Shown here one piece after another: positions 48,801-60,800 of a stretch of 64,000 nucleotides of DNA (within the stretch, counting starts at the first letter, position 1; each line of letters starts with the position of its first letter). The translations under genes were made by a program, and so were the position numbers. The stretch is from Alligator mississippiensis (taxonomy: Eukaryota; Chordata; Crocodylia; Alligatoridae). The stretch spans positions 51,140,501 through 51,204,500 of the forward strand of contig NC_081825.1 of assembly GCF_030867095.1 (NCBI RefSeq), in the 5' to 3' direction. A model generated the notes under the pieces. It was not told where the DNA came from. It saw only the letters and a list, made by a program, of their open reading frames with translations, and made no database searches.

Positions 48801-51800
48801 AAAACCTTTGTGAACTGCGCATTGATGGCCAACACTGGGAATCAATCACTTTGGACCACTGCAAGTGGAAAGCCGCCATGAAGCAGGGCCTATGTTGCTT
48901 TGAGATGGAAGGGGTCAGTGATGAGATAGAGAGGAGGTGACAGAGGCAGGCAAGACAAGATGGTACTTGGCATGCTGGTGCAAGCTCAACCAGGTTTGTA
49001 TGTGCAACTTGCCACAGTCTGCTTGTCACGTGTCAGACTCCTCAGACACACGAAGCTGTGGTGGTACCTGGTAACCCACCAAAAGCGCAGTCTTTGTGGT
49101 TTCCTGAGACTGATGCCTGCCAATGAGGGGCACTTAAGAGTGAAAGTTTCCCTCCTACTCCCGTCCCTGAAATTCATACATAAAGTTTTTGCTTATTTTC
49201 CCCTTATTGGTTTGAGGACAAAACTACTCCCTGACTTTGTTCACTTCACTTCCCTTCCCTTCCCCTGTATTTGTTAGATGTTATTGATATCTGGCATAAT
49301 TGCTGGCCCCTCCCGACCGGTGGCTTTGCTAATTCCAGCAACAGCCATCCGGAGGAGCATATTGGTCAAATTGGCAGGAAATGGGAACAGTGCAGTGGAA
49401 GAAAACACATCTCACTTGACAGCAGTAGCTAATACTCCATTGTTTTCTATAGCAACTCTGAAGAAGTCTGTAATAGAGGCAGAGTTATTTCTCCTTCCAC
49501 TTGTTCTTGCTTCTGATTATCTTTCAGCATCTTCCTAGATGTTCATTTACTACTTTGAACTCAAAATAGAGAAAACTGAGTTTCATTTTTTCCCCTAAAA
49601 CATTCTTCCTTCTTCTGTTGGCATTTTGCTTGACAACCCTTGTTATATTTCTTTTCATACGGGTTTGCACCCTCTGGGATTCTCCTACACATTCAGGCTG
49701 ACATCAGATCCTTTAGGTCCTTTCTCTACAGAATCTCAGCTTGGTCATTCTTTCTATTTTCTCTAGAGGTCAAACACTTGTCCCTCCATGACTACTGAAA
49801 CCACCTCTGTAACCTTTGTTTAATCTGTCTGAACTGACTGCTGCTCAAGCCTTCTATGAATCTATTCAATGGTGTTCTTTCATTTTTTTGTCAAGTAGAA
49901 GATTTCTGGCTTCCCTGTCAAGCCAAACACAACTCCACTTATGCCTGCATCTTTGTATTTGTTTCTTCCTTTCCTCCCAAGCTCTTCCCCTTCTAAATTC
50001 TCTGCGTTGTTTTTGAGCCTTTTCACAAAAATGTATTTAATTTGTAAGTCTTTCTTCCTGTTGTTTCCTGCCTTTTGAGGAGACATTGTTTCACATTATT
50101 GATGAAACTGAGTCAGACAGAATACTGCCAGAGTTTCAGTAGCAGGCTCAGGGGTCACTTGTTCCATAAAAGGCTGACTGAAAGTAGCTGTGTGTTTCCA
50201 CTCTAACTAGAGAAGTGGACACAATATAGTGCAGAAGTACCCAAACTAGCTTTAGACTAGTGGTATGACTTTTCTTTCTAACTCTCTAGCTTGCATAGTG
50301 GTGGTCATCTAGCTGTGACATCATGGCTAATTTGACCTGCCAAGATGCAATTGCAGTGTAAATTTACTCTTAGACTGATTTTCATATTTGGCTAAGTATT
50401 ATGCTGTTGCCTTAATGTTTAAGAAGTAACAGGAAAAGCTTTTTAGTAAAGTGGCATGTATGATAACAATGTCCCATTAATTGTATTTTATATTAATTAT
50501 TTTCTACAGTTATTCTTTAGAACAGACTGAGCAATTTTTGAACTGTGTCCTGGAGGCAGATCCTGTAAGAACAGTTGTTGCTCAAGGGGCTGTTCAGCAA
50601 AGTGAAACCCTCCCTTCCTGCAGTACAGTGAAGAACCGAGATAAAAAGGTTTTTTTGAATTATTACTAATCTGTATACTTAAATCCTGTCACTGAAGCCA
50701 TAATATGTATGTTTTATTTCAGCATACACAAATTGTCTTTGTTATGGTACGCACGAATATTTCACATTCATGGGTTCGTAGAATTTGAAGTACAGAGATT
50801 TTTTTAGGTGGCCAGTGCTAACCTATATTCACTGGTCACACATGCATGTCCTTCATGAAGGAAAGAAGCCCGCTGAGATTAGGCAGAGAAGAGGAAAGGG
50901 CAAGGAAGTTCCAACTAATCGGAAAAATATTCAGGATAGAACAGATTTATAGAATTCCAGGGCTGGAATGGACCTCAAAATGTTGTAGCCTACAGTTAGA
51001 ATGCCTTTATCTGGTTGGCTCTCTTTTTATAGTGTTTTCCATTTTAGGGATGTATAGAGAATATTTTAAATACTTTTTTGAATACTTTTAGAATTAGATC
51101 ATAATTGCAATTGCAATTTGGTGGAATCTATGATGGCCACAGCGTGTATAAAATTGGTTAGTTTCAGTGACCTTGCATTGAGTAGTGTAGACAAGGATGT
51201 TTTCCCTGAGAAGTCTGAATATATATGTTGCCTATGATTAATGTAATACCTTACACTCATGTAACACTTCTCATGAATAGATCACAAAGCACTTAATATA
51301 AGGAGATCAGTGTTGTTATATGCATTTTATAGACGGGTAAACTGAGGTACTGAAAAAGGAAGTGAGTTGCTAATAGCAACAGGCCTGTGGGAGAGCTGCG
51401 ACTAAAAACTAGGTCCTCCAAATCTTAGTGCGGTATCTTATCCACTAGGCAAAACTGCCTCTATGTGGAGTAGTCTCAACTAGCTAAAAGGGGGAGCACA
51501 TTTTTGTTTAGTCAAACTTAAAACCATCTGAAGTTTTAAAACCCCCCTGTTGCAAGGACCAAATAGCTCATGCTGTAAAAATGGGAAGATGAAATATAAA
51601 AATAATTTTTTTCCTTCTATATTAAAATAGTACATTGTTCTAAGAAACTTCAGTAGTTTTCAGTTTAACTGACCACAGCAACTTATTTATTCAGTTAGGG
51701 TCATTATCAATACCATCCTCTTAGAGGTGGCTTACAGCTGCTTGTAAAATACTTCAATAATAAACAGCTAAACTGGACATGAATTTACATTTTACACATA

Positions 51801-54800
51801 AGTACCAAAGGGAACGTATTTTCACTTGTTACTGGTCTGGTCTTTTGATATATTGATGTCTTCTCTCATGCTTGTTTTCCTGTGATGTACTTAGTGTTTG
51901 CCCCACTGGAATGAATAAGCAGCACATAGCTGAATGTTCCAGGCAATTACTGCTCCAGTGAGATCAGTAGAAGCCTTGTAAAGGGCTTAATTTGGACTCG
52001 GCCTTTCCAGTAAATGTTACCTGTTACAGGCAAAGAAGTTCAAGGAAGATGAAGATGTTATGAGTAAGATGACGTTTCAAGACATTGAGTACCCTGGATA
52101 TGATGATTTTAGAGCAGAAGCTGTCTTACATCAGCACAAGAGACAGGAGTGTCTGAAAAAGGCAGGGGAGGCATATTGCATGGGTATGAAGCCTGTGGCA
52201 GCATTCTATGCACAACAGGTAAAAAAAAAAAAAAAAAAAAAAAAAAGTTTTAAAAAATGTGTTTTGTCTTGGTTTAGGAATGTGCTCACTACCCAATTAG
52301 ATTTGATATGAATATGAATTCTCTCAGTTATCTGGATATGCTCAATCACTCCTCCCATATGGAAATCTTGGGAAATCATCTGACTAACACATATGCGTTA
52401 ATATTTCTAAAGTAGATTGTAGTTTCACAGTGATCTGGTAGCATATGTAGAACTAATACTGTGATAAGGCAACTTTCTGTTGCAAGATCCAAAGTTTTAA
52501 AACTGTGAAATGCACAACATATTGTAATGTGACTTTGGATTGATTTTTCTAATGGATAGTGTAATATTGCATATAAATTGGGTGATATTTTATTATCTGT
52601 GCTCATATTGGTGGTCTGAGAATTTTATTGAAATACTGAGGATCTGATTCTTTTAGGAGTGACTTTGTTACATTCCCACTTTAAATGGTATTGCATCTTG
52701 TTCAAAGAGATTCTAAATAATAATGTCTCCGTGATATTTGGGCAGCTATACAGTTTCAGTCTCTGTCCTGCCTCCTCTTCTTGGATACAAAAACAAGTAA
52801 AATTATAAAGAATTTATTGTATGGTTGGTAAGGGAATACAAACTACTACCTTTCCTCCAGAAAAACTTTATCTGCTTTTTGTGTTTTCAGTTTGAGGCAA
52901 GTTACAAGGACAAGTTTTTATTTGTGAGCCTAAGTTTGAGGCCGTGGCCTGCACTTGTGGCCTCTTACAAATGTAAGTTTTAGGCTTGGTATCTTTGAGT
53001 CTGCCACTAGTACTTACAAGATTATCTTTTAAAGGAAACTTCAGGATGAAGTGTTACTTATTCCTTTTCTCTATTTATGAATACCCTAAATTCTTAAGCA
53101 ATTTCCATTTCTCAAGCCGTATCCACAGGTCTTCAAGGAAATGATTTGCTGCTGCAGTCTTTACAGTGATGATATCTGAAAGTTTGTGACATGACTGCAG
53201 TAACAAAACAAAGTACAGTTATTAGTTGCAGGAAATAATTGAATTAACCATGGCCCAGGAGAATAGAGTAACTCCAAAATAAAAGCCCAGTTCTATAAAC
53301 ATTTATAAGCAAGTATTATTAATAAGTAGTAAGTGTGTGTGGGATGGAGTTGTTGATTTGGAGTTGTTACAGGTTCATAATCAATTTAAAAGTTCTCATA
53401 ATTTAGACTCCTCATTGCAGGGAGCGTAAAGCAAGTGGTGCATGTTAGTGGGATTACTTTGATCTGCTATGTAATATCTTCTCTGGAAACCCTTTTTTAG
53501 TTGAAACATTTATAACATTACAAAAAAATTCAGTGCATCTATTCTGCCACGCTGACAGTTCCATTATTCAGGTTTTGTCTCTTCCATAACTCCTTAGTAG
53601 GCTAGGCTATTCTCTTGATAGAAGTGCTGTTTCTGTTTTGGATGATTTGTCAAAGACTTTATTGGAGGGCTTGGTGGCTGTGGAAGAAGTATTTGCAAAG
53701 CCCAACTAGGCTGATCTTAATGCACACTTTTTGTAGTCTCAACCTAGATTTAAAATAGACGTGAGAGGTTTGTTCTGGACTATGGGACAATTTTTGAGTA
53801 TTCTGAAATAAAGCTTGTACAGCTAAATATTTTCAAAAAAGAAAATATAATTGTTGGAAAAATTACTATCAATTTAAAATTTGAGACTAAGTAGAATTTA
53901 TGTTTTATTCATACAGGGTTCTTATAAGGTTAAGTTGTCTTTCTGGGTTTCCTTCCCTTTTCTTACAGGGTTTTTATTCTGATCTCTTCTGTGACAGCTT
54001 TGACTAGTGTCTTGCAAACGGTTTTCATTAAATCAGCACATGACTCTTTCTGAATAGATCTTACTGAGCCATTTCCAGAAGTTGAATTGTGATTACAGCT
54101 CACAGTTTGAGGCCATGAAATCTTAAAAGCACCCTGCTTGTGCTGTCATTTTGAATCCCCATAACCAGTATGGAGTTCAGATTGTCTCAGAATTTAACGG
54201 TTGATGTGTTTATGAATAAAGGGCCGCCTTCATGAGCAGAAGATGAAAGAAGCAAACCATGCTGCTGCTGTGCAAATCTTTGAGAAGGTAAATGCCTCCC
54301 TGCTGCCCATGAATGTTTTGGATCTGCATGGTCTCCATGTAGATGAAGCCATGAATCACTTGTCCAGAGTACTACAGGAGAAAAGTGAAGGTAGGAATAA
54401 CCTAATAATCAGTTCTCCCCACACAATTATTTTTTGACACACTACTCAGCAGGGCCAGAGTAGAAGGAATACATTACATATGCAGGAAAATATAGGGGGT
54501 CTGAGTATTGCTAACTTACCTTCAGTAGTAACACCTGCAAACAACCTGTTTTTCTTGTAATCTTTAAAGACCCCTCTGAAAGGTGTTCTTCTTTGCCATG
54601 GAAACATGAATAAAATGTTCTTTCCTCTTTTTCCTTTCCCACCTGCGTTTCTCTATCAATTTCTTCCTTTTTTCTTTATGCTTTATTCTCAAATCTTTTC
54701 TTCTTTTTCTCCTTCTTCAAGAAGATCTGTCACTTACTGATCTTTACCCCTGACATCAGAGTTGATCACACTTGCCTTCATTACCTTCCTTTTACTTTAA

Positions 54801-57800
54801 TTTTTTCACTTGTTTCTTTGCTATTGTGTTTTTTTTCTTAATCTTAGAAATAATAATAATAAAAAAAACATGCTGGCATGCCTGCAGTTATGAGGATAAT
54901 GTCCTAACACTGCTGTTATACAAAAGTTTAATTCCTCTTTCAGGGCCTTTCCATATAATTGTCACCAGTACACATTTTCTTTCAAGTTCAGAAGTACTAC
55001 CATTTTCAGACACGTCATTTGGGGAAGTAGTTCTTGGAGAGTTTTCTTCCAGTGGCATATTTAAGTATTGCAGAAATGTTGTTTCCTAAGGGAAATATTA
55101 TGTAAACAAAATACATGCAGAAAATATAATAAGTGAAGTACAGTTGACATTCTTTACAAGAAATACTTGGTCTATAAGTTACAACTATACAGGCTGTCTT
55201 TAAAAAAATAATTTCCTAACAGAGCAGAAACATGAGTCCTAAGAGCTCTTTTCTCATTTGGAGTATGGGCAAGAGCTAATGTACTTGAGCCAATCTATAA
55301 CTCTCTGCTCCTGAGATGATGCTCCTGTACTTTAAGCTGTAACTTAATACTGTTTGTTAATGCATGGTATAGAGTTCTATTTTCCAGAAGCTCAGCATTT
55401 GTCATCGGGTGCTTTGGATCATTGCTGGAGTCTTCTCTACTCTAGAAAATATATTTATTTATTTCAGTCTGAATACATGAAAGGAGACCAGTCGCAGGCA
55501 CTGGATTGTCTGACAGTTGGTAAAGATAACAGAATGAAAAATAGGTAGATAAAGGAGAGAGAGGTTGTTATAGACTTCACACAAAGTGATAATCCCTAAA
55601 TATTTATTCATCTTTTTTTTTTTTTAAGTATACACTACATCAGTTTGTTTAATTATAGAATCCAGATTAATTTAACTCTTTGCTTACTCTCTTTTGCTAG
55701 TCTGCATCCAAAGGATTTAGCCATAGATAGTAAGCTATTTCAGTCTTCTCAGGAGGTAGAATTTTGTTGATTTACTTAGGCTTACCCAAATAGCCTCTGA
55801 AAGCCTACACTCATGTATTGAAACTGCATATTGATACTTAGGTTGTTTCCAAGAACTTGCTCCAATGTTGAAAAAATTACTCTCCAGCTAGTGTACCTTC
55901 GATCTCCAGTTTAAAAAAATAACATACTAGTTCAATGTTTGTCTTTTTCCTCCTATCCTTGTTTGTTAAATGAAGATGAACTTGGTTAAAAAAAAATTTT
56001 GGTGCAAAATTGATAGAATTTGTTTAGATTTAAGAGTTTTGTTCTGTGTTCTGTAATTGGTAATTAAGTCAGTCAAATATGGTCCTTGTTATATTGTGCT
56101 CTTTTAACTGTTTTATCTTCTAACCATATGTTAATTTCAAGCAATGGTCTGATATTGTAAATGGTAGTTGAACTTGCAATAAAATCATTAACTCTGTGTG
56201 ACAGAGCACATATAGATTGTACATTTGAACAATTTCAATATAAGTTCTTAAACAATAATGATGCATTTAATTTACTTTTTATGCTGGCGGAGAAAAAACA
56301 CTAAGGCAGTGTTGTAAATATAACATCTATAGCCAGCGTACTAAAACAAAAAAAGGTCTAAATCACTGCGGTAAAAGTTTTCAGATGTATGGATGAAAAA
56401 GTTCTTTTGAACACCAAGTCTGTGCAAAGAGAACATTTTAACCGTTAACAATTCCTGCTGTAACAGAGTACAAGCAGACTGGTGGTAAACCCTATCTCTG
56501 TGTGATCACGGGAAGAGGAAGCCATAGCCAGGGAGGAGTTGCTCGTATCAAACCAGCAGCCATTAAATACCTCACAAGCCACAACTTCAGGTGAGCTTAG
56601 ATTTCTGTTGCTGATATTTTGAACCTACATTTAACTAGTTAAACACTGAAGTTTGTTTTAAAATATGATACCATTATTAAAATGATTTAATAAATCGCAC
56701 CAAAAACATCCCATGAGCGAAGTTTTAATACAGTTTTGTTCTGTCATTTTGTCCTTTGACAGGCAAACAGAATTCTGTTCTTTTAAGCGTAGTTTGTCTA
56801 TCCATTTCCATTTAGTATTACCAGACTGAGAAAAGAAAGAAATACTTCGAACACAAGTTGAGTTGTGCTATGTGGCTAAGAAAAATAGAAAATCTACATA
56901 GATGCATCAGATACTTTACACACTTAGCTTACTTTTCAAATTTATAATATTTTTTCTAGGATTATCTTGAATCATTGTGGAAATACGATACAAAAATACT
57001 TACCCGGGTTTCCAACACAGTGGTTTTGCTGATTGCAAATGTTTTAGTGTCTTGTCCCGTTATCAGTATTAATTACCTCAGTGACCACACTGAGGTAACT
57101 AGCATAGGCTGGGTTCCAGCATTTTTACCACTTTGCCTTTTGAGTTTATTATTATTGACTCTGTTATCTGTTTTAAACATATTATCTGTACAGAGTGGTT
57201 AAACCTCGCCCTGTGCCTGGTACATACCTGAGCTGCAATTATAGGTAGCATCTGGTGTCAAACAACACCAGTCCTAGGCCATCATTTGAAGCCTCTGAGA
57301 GAGCTGGATGTAGACAAGACTTAATTGTGAATGTCCACACAATTAAGCATATACACCATATTTGATAATTGCTCAGTCTAATATATCTCACTGTTAGCTG
57401 ATGTTCTTGATTTTCAGATTACAATTTTCTTTCTTAATTTCACCCCGTTCCCCCTTGTTTGTTTATTCTATTGTACTGTTAATAGTTTTTGCTTCTGTTT
57501 GTACCTTCATGTGTAGATTGTTACCATGACTACATCCTGTCAGTTAGCTAAGCTATATATATTTTCCTTTTAATCTTTCTTCATAAATCAATTTCTCCAA
57601 ATCTCTAAACTCCATCCATTATGCCATTATGTTACTTGAAAATTTCACTTTTATGGATAGTTCATTACAGGTTAAAGTCAGATCATAGCTAGATGAATGA
57701 CCATTACCACCTATGTGATGTGATACCTTTGTATCTTTTCAAATATTGTATTGGCCTGTTTTCTTATCTGATGACATTGAAAATGAATGTTATCACACCA

Positions 57801-60800
57801 GTGTCTCTGTGGTGCCGTTCTAGACACCTCTTTTGCCAACCTAACACGTTGTCATTTATCTAAATTTGTCAAGATTTTCACTCTAAAAACTCATGTTGTC
57901 ACTTACTTGTGACTATATTATCACAGGTGCTTGGATTTTCAGAAATATTTTGGTGTTGGCCTAACTTTGCTCTCATTGGCATCAAGGAACCAGAGTTTGG
58001 CTAATTCTGAGCATTTTGGAAAAGTCCTTTCATTGATATTTTGCGATTCCCTCCCTCCTTTTTTATTTCTGTTGCATTAGTATTTTTAAGTTCATTTTAC
58101 AGGATGGTAGTTACCAGTATCATATATTCTCTTTCTGAAGATCTATGCCATATTTGTTCTTTCAGCTCTTTGATATTGTCACATCTCTGTCACTCCTTTT
58201 ATTGTCAGTGGTTCAGTAATATGTAGTTCATGAGTTTATTCCCAGTGAGATTTACCAGGTTTAGCTCATTTGTATATGATCAAATTTTCAATGTATTTCC
58301 TTATCTACTCTTTATCAAAAGTTACTTTACAAAATCTTTTTAACATTCTAATTCATAATTGACTTATGTGATGAAGCCAGATTTCAGAAAGGAATTCAGC
58401 ATCTGACAATAATTTGTTCTTTTTTTTTTTTAATAGTCTTTCTTTTTCTGATGATAACATGATAGAAACCCTGCTTATTTTCCTTTACCACAGTGGCTAA
58501 TGCTAATCCTCCCCCCCACCCTCCCCTTATGGTAATAACTAATTCTGACTTTGCTGGATGCTTCCCCCTTTTTGTATTCTCCATGCAGATTATTTTTAAC
58601 CTCATATCTTTGAGCAGTCTCTTGTGAAGCCATATTGACCATTGTTTGTTTCTTTTTCTCTTTCAGCATTGTAGTTAGTTAGTAGAAGCAATATCTCTGT
58701 CACATCAAACCTTAAGATACTTATCTAATCTATCATCTCTGTTACATCAAACATAAGCTACTTGTCTTCAGTTTCAGAGCTCTTCACAGCCTATTTCCCC
58801 TCATCTTCTTTCATATATCAAGAGGTCAAGCCCCTAACCTCTGATCTGATGCCAAAGTCTGTTGCTCATTTGTAGATTTTCACACAAGCACCTTCGTGCA
58901 TTCTTTTGTGTTGCTCTGCATCCTTTTGGAGTTGCTACCCATAAGCAACCACAAAGCTACTTTATCCTTCTTCAGATCTTGAAAGTGCCTCAGTAAAACT
59001 CTCTCCTTTATCATAATGTCTGCGGAAAACTTAACAATAAGATTCTGATGCGCTTACCTATTATCATGTTGACCAATATTTTCTTTTTATTTCCTTGAAC
59101 TACCCATCACACTGTTTGTACCCCCCTCTGTCTTATCATTGAACTGTATGTAGACTTTCTGGGAAAGGGGGCTGACATACTGTGAGCTTGTAGAGAACCT
59201 AACACAATGGGATCTGGGGGCTGGTGATCCTGCTCATTCTAATACAGATAACACCACCACTGTGAAAGTGTTTTACCATATTCCTGAATTGTTTGAGTTG
59301 CATTGGAAGCAGCTTCCATAGACAATGTTTAAAAGGCATTATTAGCACATGATTAATATTTTTCATTTAGATATGTAACCAGCTTTATGTTCAGCAGATT
59401 AATGAATGATAGTCAGCATGTTATTGTAAAATAAAAATTAACTAGATTCATTTGGAATTATTTCCATTCTGGATCTGTGACATTTCTGATTATTTAAAGT
59501 TAATGGTACTATCTATTCTGTTTCATTTTCAAAATGAGGCATTATCCTTCAATCAGTATTTTAATTTATGTTGTTAAATCAAGATTGTATATTCAAATGA
59601 ATGTTTACTATGATTCTATGCTGGTATTTGTAAGGTTGAATTGCCATAAAGTGCATTTCTTAATCCATTTGTTTCCAGATAGAATTCTTAATGGTTCTTT
59701 GTTAAAACAAAATATCCTTGTAAAAGCTAGATTTATATGACATCTTGTAAAATCATATTTGCATACTTTGTTGCTATTCCTGTTTCCTCAGTCCAAGTGG
59801 TGAAGCTCATACATCATCAATTCAGCTGTTGTCCAACAGATGTCATTTAGGACACTAGTAAGAGCTGTTCGCTCCCCCGATAGTCCTGCACACCTTGTTT
59901 TGAGCTGCAGGTTTCCCTCATGCAGTGTGGGGTTTTTTTGTTCGTTTTCTGGCAATTTACCTTCTTCCCTATAGCAAAGAAGCTTCCCTGACTGCTTCAT
60001 CTAGTGGTCCAAAATGTTTCCCCTTAATGATTACAGAGTCTTCTCTGGTGGTTCCAAACAGATATTCCATGTTGTAAGGCAGTGGAGGCATGCATAGCAG
60101 CTATTCTGAGGAGGGTGTTGGGTATTGACACCACTTTGCTTGGCAGAGGTAGCAAAATGAGGACAATGTATAAGCTTCTGCAAGTGCTTTGTATATTAGG
60201 TTGTGATCCTGGTCAAAAACTGTGAATGTATCAACTTTTCCTGGATCTATTCCTTTCTGTTCAACAAATGAATAGTGTTTTGCCCTGACTCTTGGTAAAA
60301 CTTATTGGCTTAGCTATCTTAATGAACCAGTGGACAGCTGAGTTGTTGAAACTAAATATAGACTGGATGAGTGCTACGGGCACGTCCCAACAAGTGTGCA
60401 CGTGTGGTTTGTGCCACCTTAAACCCAGGTGAGGTGCTGCAAACCACACTGTAAATTAGCAACACGGTGGGTTTTTTTGACACTGGGAGATCCTGGTGCC
60501 AAAAAAACTGTGTGTACTGCCAGAAATGGAGCCTGTCCAGCCAGCGCCATACTCTAGTTGCTAGCCAAGCTCTGAGTTACTGGCTTGGCGCTGCTGTTGC
60601 TCCAAGAGGCCCCCAGGACCCCAGGTAAGGCTACTGGGGCCAGCACCTGTGCTGGCCCCAGTCTCCCCTACCCAACCTGGGTCAATTAGTTGCATGTCAG
60701 TGTGCATGCAGGGGTGTGCCTGGGAACAAATAGCAGTGCCACAATTATGTGCCGCTGCTATTTGTCCCATGGGAAACTTGCGTCCCTGCATGTGTGCAGT

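Noticed and set aside
57074-57099. Perfect 11-bp hairpin as a possible microRNA precursor
   Set aside because: Stem is far too short for a pre-miRNA.
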